Source: Paludibacteraceae bacterium
Lineage (GTDB): Bacteria > Bacteroidota > Bacteroidia > Bacteroidales > Paludibacteraceae
Reading direction: 5' to 3'
Length of the DNA stretch: 33,055 nucleotides
Assembly: GCA_016292775.1 (NCBI GenBank)
Contig: JAEDFN010000019.1
Span: 1 to 33,055, forward strand
Part shown: piece by piece, positions 25,777 through 33,055 of the stretch
Layout: every line of letters starts with the position of its first letter
How positions within the stretch are numbered: the stretch's first letter is position 1
The notes under the pieces: model-generated
Told to the model about the DNA's origin: nothing
Seen by the model: the letters and a program-made list of their open reading frames with translations, nothing else
Databases searched by the model: none
Translations under genes and position numbers: made by a program

Positions 25777-27117
25777 ATGGCAGAAAAAATTGTTGTTCTT
25801 GGTGCCGGAGAGAGTGGAGTAGGTAGCGCTATTCTCGCTCAAAAAAAGGGTTTTGATGTATGGGTTTCTGATAAATCCGCCATCAAACAGAATTATAAAG
25901 AGATGCTTGTGAAATACAATATCCCTTTCGAGGAGTTACAACATACAGAAAATAAAATTCTTGATGCTACAGAAGTAATAAAAAGCCCCGGAATTCCGGA
26001 GTCGGCGGATATTATTAAAAAAATACGTGCAAAAGGTATCCCTGTTGTTAGTGAAATAGAGTTCGCCTGCCGCTATAATAAGGCAAAAACAATATGTATT
26101 ACAGGTAGTAACGGAAAAACCACTACTACTATGCTCACTTATTTTATATTGTCTCATGCCGGATATAATGTAGGGCTGGCAGGTAATGTGGGTAAGAGTT
26201 TTGCCCTTCAGGTGGCGGAGGAGAATTTCGATTATTATGTTATCGAACTCTCTAGTTTTCAGCTCGATGGAATGTATGATTTCCGTGCCGACGTTGCTAT
26301 ACTCATGAATATTACTCCCGACCACCTTGATCGTTATAATTATGAGTTTCAGAATTATATAAATTCTAAATTCCGAATTTTGCAAAATCTCACTCAAGAG
26401 CAGTATTTCATCTATTGGAGTGAAGATCCCGTTATTAAGGCGGAATTAAAAAAGCGTGAAGTGTCGGCTTCTTTGGCTCCGTTTGGTGCAAATAAAGAGA
26501 ATAATGTGGCTTGGATTGATAATGGCTCACTACACGTAAATTGTATGAATTCGTTCTCTATCCCGGTCAATGATGTATATATCAAAGGTATACATAATAT
26601 GTATAACTCTATGGCTGCTTCTCTCGCCGCCTCTATAGTAGGTGTGCCCGACGCAGTTATTAAAGAGGCGCTTTCTCTCTTCAAGGGGGTAGAGCATCGC
26701 CTCGAATATGTAGATACTATTAAGGGCGTTAGATATATTAATGATAGTAAAGCCACTAATATCGACTCTTGTTGGTATGCTTTGCAGAGTATGACTACGC
26801 CTACCGTTCTTATCTTAGGTGGTACGGATAAGGGTAATGACTATAACGCCATTCTCGACTTGGTTAAACAAAAGGTTCATACTCTGGTTTTTATGGGAGT
26901 CGATAATGCTAAATTAGTGAAATTCTTCTCCGAAAATTCTAATATCCCGTTTGTGGATACCCATTCCCTGAAAGATGCTGTTGAAGCTTGCTACAATGCT
27001 GCTAAAGAGGGAGATACAGTGCTTCTATCCCCTTGTTGTGCAAGTTTCGACCTCTTTAAAAATTATGAGAATCGTGGAGAATTGTTTAAAGAAGCAGTAA
27101 GAGCTTTACGTAAATAA
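25777..27117 (+). CDS. murD: UDP-N-acetylmuramoylalanine--D-glutamate ligase MurD
   Basis: MurD adds D-glutamate to UDP-MurNAc-L-Ala. From the ATG at 25777 the product has 446 residues and begins MAEKIVVLGAGESGVGSA, the Rossmann-like N-terminal domain. The P-loop ITGSNGKTTTT is at about 108-118, the central domain has NITPDHLDRY, and the C-terminal domain has YINDSKATNIDS and LILGGTDKG. A longer frame opens at 25717 inside mraY, but the extra 20 residues overlap a conserved gene and are not MurD-like. A 55-bp A/T-rich gap without promoter or hairpin leads to ftsW. Confidence 0.97.
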   Translation: MAEKIVVLGAGESGVGSAILAQKKGFDVWVSDKSAIKQNYKEMLVKYNIPFEELQHTENKILDATEVIKSPGIPESADIIKKIRAKGIPVVSEIEFACRYNKAKTICITGSNGKTTTTMLTYFILSHAGYNVGLAGNVGKSFALQVAEENFDYYVIELSSFQLDGMYDFRADVAILMNITPDHLDRYNYEFQNYINSKFRILQNLTQEQYFIYWSEDPVIKAELKKREVSASLAPFGANKENNVAWIDNGSLHVNCMNSFSIPVNDVYIKGIHNMYNSMAASLAASIVGVPDAVIKEALSLFKGVEHRLEYVDTIKGVRYINDSKATNIDSCWYALQSMTTPTVLILGGTDKGNDYNAILDLVKQKVHTLVFMGVDNAKLVKFFSENSNIPFVDTHSLKDAVEACYNAAKEGDTVLLSPCCASFDLFKNYENRGELFKEAVRALRK

Positions 27118-27172
27118 TCTCCTTCGTTGTATTTGATAGTGATAATAATTTAAGAAAGTATACTTCATATAG

Positions 27173-28588
27173 ATGAAAAATTTTTTTAATAAATTATTGC
27201 CGGGTAATTTGTATATATGGTTAGCATATTTTGGTTTGCTAATCATTTCAATTATTTGTTTGTTTTCGGCTTCCAGCACTCTTGTGGCAAAACAGGGTTC
27301 TGCCGCAGCTCCTATTATGAGGCATATTACTTTCTTGATGTTAGGATTTATCTCTATCATAGTGTTACAAAAGTTTTCCACCCAATTTATCCGCTATGTA
27401 ATGGGATATGGCTTGCTGATTGTCAGTTGGATATTACTCGTCTTGGCAATGTTCATCGGAGAATTGAAGGGTGGAGCTACTCGATCTTTATGGGGTATTC
27501 AGCCATCGGAACTTGCTCGCTTGGCGCTAATTATCTCCACCGCCTCGTTTATGGCAAAAAGCCAAGATGCCGAATTCTTAAAAGCTAAGTTCCATTGGTT
27601 TGTTGTAATGTTTGTCGTTACTCTTGCCTTGGTAGTGCCGAGTAACTTGTCTACTACTATATTGTTGGCTTTTACCATTTTTGTTATGCTATTTATTGGT
27701 AGAATTCCTTGGAGATATATCTTTAAGTTATTGTTAATAAGTGGCGGACTCTTTGTCGGTTATATTTCCGTCAGTTTAGTGGTAGTTAATATTTATCCGG
27801 TTTCAAAAGAGGCTCCATCATGGACGCGCGTATTCCGCCGTGTAGAAACGTGGCAGGCGAGGGTTGTAAACTTCTCATCTGCTATCAATAGTAAGACAGA
27901 CAAAAATGTGACAAACCCTTATGAAATTTCTGATGAAGAGGGTATTAATAACCGCCAAAGTACTTATGCTTTAATAGCTATTGCTCGAGGTGGTCTAACA
28001 GGTGTTGGTATAGGTGATAGCAATCAAAAGAATTTTTTACCCGAGGCTTATAGCGATTTTATCTTCGCCATAATATGCGAGGAAAGCGGTTTGGTGGGGA
28101 TTTTAATTATTTTTATAGTATATTTTGTGTTGTTTTTTAGTGTAGTGAATACTATTTATAAGTCGAAAAATCTATTCCATATCTATATGAGTGCCGGGTG
28201 TATGGTAATTATGATTACTCAAATATTAGTGCATTGCCTGGTGTGCCTCAATCTATTCCCTCTTACAGGGCAACCTCTGCCTTTGATAAGTAATGGAGGT
28301 AGTTCTATCGTTATAAATAGTATCTATATCGGCATTTTTATATACACTTCACGGCAATGGAAATTTATTTCCAATACTGCCGGAGATAAAAATAATATCG
28401 CCTCTGACGGCGTAGATAAAAATGATGCGAAGTTCGATATAAATAACCCGGCAGTTCCCCTTGAGGAGCAAAATAATGCCGCAGATAATATCGGTGTGGA
28501 GATTGTTTCGGAGATGGATATCGATGATGCATATTCTGAAGAGAAAAAAGATAGTACTGATAATAGTGTTACCATTGAAATAGAATAG
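27173..28588 (+). CDS. ftsW: Septal peptidoglycan glycosyltransferase FtsW
   Basis: FtsW polymerises lipid II at the septum as a SEDS-family enzyme with FtsI. The 471-residue product has about ten transmembrane segments between residues 14 and 394, the GGATRSLWGIQPSELARLAL motif near 100-119, and an extended periplasmic loop (about 218-290). The conserved acidic residue is Asp295 in AYSDFIFAII, matching the essential Asp297 of E. coli FtsW. GQPLPLISNGGSS marks the last segments. Unlike E. coli FtsW (414 residues), it has an added cytoplasmic C-terminal tail of 71 residues (401-471), with 19 Asp/Glu against 5 Lys. It lies between murD and murG as expected. Confidence 0.96.
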   Translation: MKNFFNKLLPGNLYIWLAYFGLLIISIICLFSASSTLVAKQGSAAAPIMRHITFLMLGFISIIVLQKFSTQFIRYVMGYGLLIVSWILLVLAMFIGELKGGATRSLWGIQPSELARLALIISTASFMAKSQDAEFLKAKFHWFVVMFVVTLALVVPSNLSTTILLAFTIFVMLFIGRIPWRYIFKLLLISGGLFVGYISVSLVVVNIYPVSKEAPSWTRVFRRVETWQARVVNFSSAINSKTDKNVTNPYEISDEEGINNRQSTYALIAIARGGLTGVGIGDSNQKNFLPEAYSDFIFAIICEESGLVGILIIFIVYFVLFFSVVNTIYKSKNLFHIYMSAGCMVIMITQILVHCLVCLNLFPLTGQPLPLISNGGSSIVINSIYIGIFIYTSRQWKFISNTAGDKNNIASDGVDKNDAKFDINNPAVPLEEQNNAADNIGVEIVSEMDIDDAYSEEKKDSTDNSVTIEIE

Positions 28589-28592
28589 AGTT

Positions 28593-29699
28593 ATGAGCAG
28601 AATACATAAATATTTAATTAGCGGAGGTGGAACGGGTGGACATATCTTCCCGGCTATCAGTATAGCAAATGCATTGAAGCAGATAGACCCTGATTGTGAA
28701 GTGTTGTTCATTGGTGCTGAAGGGCATATGGAGATGGAAAGAGTTCCTGCCGCGGGATATAATATCGAGGGACTGAAAGTAGAGGGGCTCGACCGTCAAC
28801 ATCTATTGCGTAACTTTAAAGTTATCTGTAATTTGTTGTCTTCGCTTCCTAAAGCCCGTAGAATTATAAAAAATTTTAAGCCCGATGTGGCTGTTGGTGT
28901 TGGCGGATATGCCAGTGCCGCTGCCCTTCTCGTGGCAAAATCTATGAATATCCCTATCGTACTTCAAGAGCAGAACGGATTTGCCGGTGTCGCTAATAAG
29001 TTATTGGCTAAGAAGGCTGAAAAAATTTGTGTGGCATACTCAGGTATGGAACGTTTCTTCCCTGCCGATAAAATTATTCTTACAGGTAACCCTATTAGGC
29101 AAAATCTTTTTAATCCGGAACTCGATAAAAATGAAGCCTATGCCGCTTTCGGATTCAAGAATAATATCCCTACTTTGCTCGTAATGGGCGGTAGCCTTGG
29201 TGCTATGACTATCAATAACGGTATGATTAAAGGATTGAAACAATTTGCACAAGCCGGGGTTCAAGTCATTTGGCAAACCGGTAAAAGGTATTTCGCCGAT
29301 GCAAAAAAGGCTTTCGATGAAAACCCTTGCAGCAATGTGTTGGTTACCGATTTTATCAGCCGTATGGATTATGCTTATGCTATCGCTGATGTCGTTGTTG
29401 CCAGAGCCGGAGCAAGTACTATTTCCGAATTGACTTTTTTAGGCAAACCGGCTATCCTCATCCCTTCTCCTAACGTGGCGGAAGATCATCAAACTCACAA
29501 TGCTATGGCTCTTGCAAATCAAAATGCCGCTATTTGCTTGCCGGATAAGGAGGCGGAAGAGAAACTCGCTCCTTTGGCTATCGATTTGCTCCTTGACGAT
29601 GAACGCAAATCTTCTATCGCCGAAAATTCAAAAAAAATGGCTCAAAATGATTCCGCTTTGCGTATCGCTAATGAGATTGTTAAACTGTGTAAAAATTAA
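28593..29699 (+). CDS. murG: UDP-GlcNAc:lipid I N-acetylglucosaminyltransferase MurG
   Basis: MurG adds GlcNAc to lipid I to make lipid II on the cytoplasmic face of the membrane. The 368-residue GT-B protein has the glycine-rich loop GGGTGGHIFPA at 11-21, VGGYASAAALLVAK near 107-120, and the QEQNGFAGVANK segment that contacts the acceptor. It also has the third G loop MGGSLGAMTIN and the C-terminal UDP-binding region ARAGASTISELTFLGKPAI with EDHQTHNA. Length is normal. It starts four bases after ftsW stops and ends six bases before murC. Confidence 0.98.
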   Translation: MSRIHKYLISGGGTGGHIFPAISIANALKQIDPDCEVLFIGAEGHMEMERVPAAGYNIEGLKVEGLDRQHLLRNFKVICNLLSSLPKARRIIKNFKPDVAVGVGGYASAAALLVAKSMNIPIVLQEQNGFAGVANKLLAKKAEKICVAYSGMERFFPADKIILTGNPIRQNLFNPELDKNEAYAAFGFKNNIPTLLVMGGSLGAMTINNGMIKGLKQFAQAGVQVIWQTGKRYFADAKKAFDENPCSNVLVTDFISRMDYAYAIADVVVARAGASTISELTFLGKPAILIPSPNVAEDHQTHNAMALANQNAAICLPDKEAEEKLAPLAIDLLLDDERKSSIAENSKKMAQNDSALRIANEIVKLCKN

Positions 29700-29705
29700 T
29701 CTTCT

Positions 29706-31064
29706 ATGGTAGAAAACTATTATTTCCTTGGCATTGGTGGTATCGGAATGAGTGCTATTGCTCGCTATTTTAAAGCAAAAGGTTTTAATGTGGCGGGGTA
29801 CGATCGTACTGCTTCTCTTTTGACTCATGAATTGGAGAAAGAGGGTATTGCAGTAAATTATTCCGATGAAGTGGAGGTTATCCCAAGTGAATACAAAAAT
29901 CCCGACAATACTTTTGTAGTGTTCACTCCCGCTATACCTAAGGATAATGTACAGTATAACTTCTTTGTTTCCAACAATTTCGTTATGCAAAAACGAGCTC
30001 AGGTGTTGGGAGATATTACTCGTCGTGAACGTGGACTCTGTGTGGCAGGTACTCATGGCAAAACTACTACCTCTACAATGATAGCTCATATCTTGAAACA
30101 GAGTCATGTAGATTGTAACGCTTTCTTGGGTGGTATTTCAAAAAATTATACAAGTAATTTATTATTGTCAGATAAAAGCGATTTGGTTGTAATAGAAGCC
30201 GATGAATTCGACCGCTCTTTCCATCATCTCTCTCCTTATATGGCAGTGGTTACCGCTACCGATGCCGACCATCTGGATATCTATGGCACTTATGATGCTT
30301 ATGTCGAGAGCTTTAACCATTTTACCTCTTTAGTACAACCCGGTGGCGTGTTGATAATGAAAAAGGGTATAGTGCTTAACCCTCAACTCGCTGAAAATGT
30401 ATCTCTTTACACCTATTCAGCTACCGAAAAAGCCGATTTTTATGCCGATAATATCCGAATAGGTGGGGGTAAATTACTTTTTGATTTTATTGCTCCGACA
30501 ACAAAAATATGTGATGTAGACCTTGGTGTGCCGGTTCTCGTAAATGTAGAGAATGCCGTTGCCGCTATGGCTGTCGCTCTGCTCTCAGGGGCTACGGAGA
30601 GTGAGTTAAAAGCAGGTATTGCCTCTTTTGCCGGTATCCGTCGCCGTTTTGAAATCCATTATAAATCAGATAAATTTACTCTGGTCGACGATTATGCTCA
30701 CCATCCAAAAGAGATTGAAGCCAGCCTTAAGTCCATAAATGCACTATATAACGATAGGAAAATTGTGGTTGTCTTTCAGCCTCACCTTTTTACTCGTACA
30801 AGAGATTTTTACGCCGACTTTGCAAAAGCATTATCCGTTGCAACTCAAGTTGTGCTCGTTGAAATCTATCCCGCACGCGAAAAACCTATCGATGGTGTCT
30901 CTTCTCAAATTATTTTTGATGAAATTACCTCTCCGGTAAAAAAAATTACTACAAAAAAAGAACTTATCGATACGTTGGATAACATCGATTTTCAAGTGCT
31001 CCTCGTTGTGGGTGCAGGCGATATCGATACACTCATCCCTTCTATTATCGAGCACTTTAAATAA
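29706..31064 (+). CDS. murC: UDP-N-acetylmuramate--L-alanine ligase MurC
   Basis: MurC adds the first L-alanine to UDP-MurNAc, the entry step of the stem peptide. The 452-residue product has the N-terminal Rossmann motif FLGIGGIGMSAIARYF at 7-22 and the ATP-binding loop AGTHGKTTT at 114-122. It also has EADEFDRSFHHLSP and the ATDADHLDIY motif of the central domain, and VDDYAHHPKEIEASL in the C-terminal domain. All are typical and intact. A 37-bp gap to the ftsQ frame contains a strong promoter match. Confidence 0.98.
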   Translation: MVENYYFLGIGGIGMSAIARYFKAKGFNVAGYDRTASLLTHELEKEGIAVNYSDEVEVIPSEYKNPDNTFVVFTPAIPKDNVQYNFFVSNNFVMQKRAQVLGDITRRERGLCVAGTHGKTTTSTMIAHILKQSHVDCNAFLGGISKNYTSNLLLSDKSDLVVIEADEFDRSFHHLSPYMAVVTATDADHLDIYGTYDAYVESFNHFTSLVQPGGVLIMKKGIVLNPQLAENVSLYTYSATEKADFYADNIRIGGGKLLFDFIAPTTKICDVDLGVPVLVNVENAVAAMAVALLSGATESELKAGIASFAGIRRRFEIHYKSDKFTLVDDYAHHPKEIEASLKSINALYNDRKIVVVFQPHLFTRTRDFYADFAKALSVATQVVLVEIYPAREKPIDGVSSQIIFDEITSPVKKITTKKELIDTLDNIDFQVLLVVGAGDIDTLIPSIIEHFK

Positions 31065-31072
31065 ATTTTTTA

Positions 31073-31104
31073 TTTGTTTTTTTCAATAATTTATCGTACT
31101 TTTG
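31073..31104 (+). promoter_or_regulatory. Candidate promoter overlapping the ftsQ start codon
   Basis: TTTG at 31073-31076, a 20-bp spacer, and TACTTTTG at 31097-31104 match both Bacteroidota promoter elements exactly, with the same CG before the -7 element as at rimP and mraZ. The transcript would start near 31109-31112, just inside the annotated ftsQ frame, so it could serve a shorter FtsQ or only ftsA and the genes beyond it. Confidence 0.6.
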
Positions 31105-31842
31105 AAAACAAGAAATTTAGTCATAACATCTTCGATAATCATTAGTGTTATTGTATTGATAACCATGATTATAATAGCTTTTTTACAAAGGCGGGATTTG
31201 GTGTGTGAGCATATTATTGTGCAGATAGAGAATAGAGAGAACTACTCTTTTATCAAAGCAGAAAACATTGCCTCTTTCTTGAATAATAACGGCATTAAAT
31301 GCGTTGGTCTTAAAACATCGGAAATCAATTTATTGGAAGTGGAAAATACCGTTAAAAAAATCAAAGTGGTGAGAGATGCTGTTTGCTACTTTAACATGAA
31401 AGGAGACTTGTATGTAAAGGTGTGGCAACGTATACCTCAATATAGGGTAAAATCCCTTTCCGGCGACTATTTTGTGGACGATAATAGAGAAATTTTTCCT
31501 GCAAATTCTTCTACCGTTGCCTATGTGCCGTTGATAACGGGTAAATTGTCAACGGATTTTGCTACCAACCAATTGTTCGATTTGATTTCTTTTATCGAAA
31601 ACGATAGATTTTTGGCCACCGCTTTTACCCAAATTACCGTTAATGATGAAAGAGTGTCGCTGATTCCTCGAGTAGGAAATTTCGTCGTTGTACTTGGTGA
31701 TGTAGACAATTTTGAGTCGAAACTCACTAAATACAAAACGTTTATTAAAAAGGTTTACAAGTATAAAGAATGGAGTAAATATTCCGTTATTTCGCTTGAA
31801 TATAAAAACCAAGTTGTTTGTACAAAACGTGAAAACGTATAA
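31102..31842 (+). CDS. ftsQ: Cell division protein FtsQ (DivIB type)
   Basis: FtsQ is a bitopic protein that joins FtsL and FtsB in the divisome. The 246-residue product has a short basic N-terminus (MKTRN), one transmembrane segment (about 7-28), a POTRA-like region (about 33-105), and a periplasmic beta domain with KVWQRIPQYRV and DYFVDDNREIFP, a pattern seen in FtsQ (xVxERxPxAxV then DxxGxxF). The start is uncertain. The TTG at 31102 is the only usual start codon before Met22, because a stop codon lies five codons upstream, and starting at Met22 would cut the membrane segment. That TTG also lies in a promoter match. Position between murC and ftsA supports the call. Confidence 0.88.
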   Translation: MKTRNLVITSSIIISVIVLITMIIIAFLQRRDLVCEHIIVQIENRENYSFIKAENIASFLNNNGIKCVGLKTSEINLLEVENTVKKIKVVRDAVCYFNMKGDLYVKVWQRIPQYRVKSLSGDYFVDDNREIFPANSSTVAYVPLITGKLSTDFATNQLFDLISFIENDRFLATAFTQITVNDERVSLIPRVGNFVVVLGDVDNFESKLTKYKTFIKKVYKYKEWSKYSVISLEYKNQVVCTKRENV

Positions 31843-31853
31843 TATAATGAATT

Positions 31854-33055
31854 ATGAGAAATCTATTTATTGCAGTAGAATTAATTGATAAACAAGTAAG
31901 GGCTATCCTTGCAGAACGTATAAACGGAAAAATTAAAGTTCATGGCGTTGAGAACGAAGAATTGTCCGTAAGTGCGGTGGATGACAATGGTGTATTAATA
32001 AATCATTCTATCTTTAGCTCTGCTCTATTCTCAATCGTTAAAAAAATGGAGAATAGAGCTGTGACTTTATTTGATAATAATCAAGTTAAAACAAAAAAAA
32101 TATTTTTAGCTTTATCGTGCTTCCCATGCACTACTTTCGAAGAAATTCATACCTTTCCTTTGAATATTAATCAAATAATTAATGAAAAACTTATAGAGGA
32201 TTTGTTAAATTCAATTCCCCCTATCGATATTCCGAATAAAGTAGTGAAGCGTATTGCAGATATAAGTTACACTATCGATGGAGTGGAATATTTTGATGTT
32301 CAAAATAGAAAAGGTACTACGCTTGACGTAAAGTCTTTGATGTTAAGCTACCCCAAAGATATGGATGTGAATTTGGACAAAACGATGGAGAGATGTAGCT
32401 TTGATGTAGAGTCGCACTTTTCTCCTATTGTTGAGTCACGCGTATATCAATATCCGCTTATCGACGATAATGCAAACGCTTTTGTTGCTATTCATAACTC
32501 CAAATCATTTGTCGTAGTGTATAATAAATCAAAATTAATACATTGCTCCGTTATCCCTTTCGGTTGGAATGATGTGTTTAATGATTTGAAATACTTTATG
32601 TTGAATGACGATAAAGTAAAGCAGTCTGAAAATAGTTCTATCATAAATCAAATTTCTTGTAATAGCCTTATTTCCAGTGTCTTGAAAGCTCAAAAACACG
32701 AAATATTGAAAGTGGGGCGTGAATTTTCTTTTGAAGTTCAGAAATTATATGATGTTATCTTTGCTCGAATAAATGAAATTTTGTCGTTTGTAAATAACGA
32801 ATTGGAACAGGTGAAGAGTAATATTGATAACAATATCACTATCGGTATTGTTTCTAATTTATTTCAAGAATATATATGTGAGTATGCCACAAACTTTTTC
32901 GGTACTCCATGTCATAGCCTTCGGATTGATGAGTCTCTTTTAGAGTCGATGGATAATTTCACTTACGATATGGCTACGCTTATTGGTTTGTCACTGGAGA
33001 TGAATCAATCTTCTTTTGAATTGATAGAGAAAGAGAAAGAAGATATAACCGATGA
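31854..33055 (+). CDS. ftsA: Divergent FtsA-like protein, 3' truncated by window edge
   Basis: An open frame of 400 codons runs from the ATG at 31854 to the window end. It sits 11 bp after ftsQ, where ftsA is expected. FtsA is an actin-like ATPase that tethers FtsZ to the membrane. FtsA-like features are LFIAVELIDKQVRAILAE followed by NGKIKVHGVE at 4-33 (strands 1 to 3 of the fold) and LIHCSVIPFGWNDVFNDL at 228-245. However, the nucleotide motifs look lost: the first phosphate loop reads ELIDKQ (9-14), the second HNSKS (214-218) where DxGGGT is usual, and the adenosine motif around SNLFQEY (334-340) lacks its GG. An alternative ATG at 31847 is out of frame. The C-terminal membrane-targeting helix would lie beyond the window. 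Confidence 0.8.
   Translation, partial: MRNLFIAVELIDKQVRAILAERINGKIKVHGVENEELSVSAVDDNGVLINHSIFSSALFSIVKKMENRAVTLFDNNQVKTKKIFLALSCFPCTTFEEIHTFPLNINQIINEKLIEDLLNSIPPIDIPNKVVKRIADISYTIDGVEYFDVQNRKGTTLDVKSLMLSYPKDMDVNLDKTMERCSFDVESHFSPIVESRVYQYPLIDDNANAFVAIHNSKSFVVVYNKSKLIHCSVIPFGWNDVFNDLKYFMLNDDKVKQSENSSIINQISCNSLISSVLKAQKHEILKVGREFSFEVQKLYDVIFARINEILSFVNNELEQVKSNIDNNITIGIVSNLFQEYICEYATNFFGTPCHSLRIDESLLESMDNFTYDMATLIGLSLEMNQSSFELIEKEKEDITD

Overview
The window is a stretch of core chromosome from a low-GC member of the Bacteroidota, most likely order Bacteroidales. The support is the gene order and protein types (a Bacteroidota-style FtsL-like protein between rsmH and ftsI, a PASTA-tailed FtsI, an IF-2 with a GKIDL linker motif). 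It is reinforced by promoters of the Bacteroidota type (TTTG, about 20 bp, TAnnTTTG) and by A/T-rich gene leaders without Shine-Dalgarno sequences. All genes lie on the + strand. There are no rRNA genes, insertion sequences, CRISPR arrays or phage genes.

Region 1 (1-12792) is the tRNA/tuf/secE-nusG/rplKAJL/rpoBC block: the 3' end of tRNA-Tyr, tRNA-Thr, tuf, tRNA-Trp, secE, nusG, rplK, rplA, rplJ, rplL, rpoB and rpoC. It makes EF-Tu, a SecYEG subunit, a transcription elongation factor, the L1 and L7/L12 stalk proteins and the two large RNA polymerase subunits. A strong hairpin with a T-run lies between rplL and rpoB, and a textbook terminator follows rpoC. Region 2 (13025-18705) starts at a near-perfect promoter and carries rimP, nusA and infB, then, after another terminator, cvpA. 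Region 3 (18706-33055) is the division and cell-wall (dcw) cluster: mraZ, rsmH, ftsL-like, ftsI, murE, mraY, murD, ftsW, murG, murC, ftsQ and a 3'-truncated ftsA-like gene. It covers the cytoplasmic MurC/D/E ligases, lipid I and II synthesis (MraY, MurG) and septal peptidoglycan synthesis (FtsW, FtsI, FtsL, FtsQ). MurF is not in the window. Genes are tightly packed, with overlaps at mraZ/rsmH and ftsL/ftsI.

Five annotated starts were chosen against longer alternatives. rimP, mraY and murD move to downstream ATGs; mraZ moves to the ATG just after a promoter element; ftsQ keeps a TTG because no ATG exists before codon 22.

This is mostly ordinary housekeeping DNA. The parts that deserve a second look are: an FtsA-like protein in which all three actin-fold nucleotide-binding motifs look lost; two GTGGGG repeats, probably the MraZ operator, that occupy the place of the -33 promoter element of mraZ; a full promoter match that collides with the ftsQ start codon; the rplL-rpoB attenuator-like hairpin; a leader hairpin in the rimP-nusA-infB mRNA; and long charged cytoplasmic tails on FtsL and FtsW.
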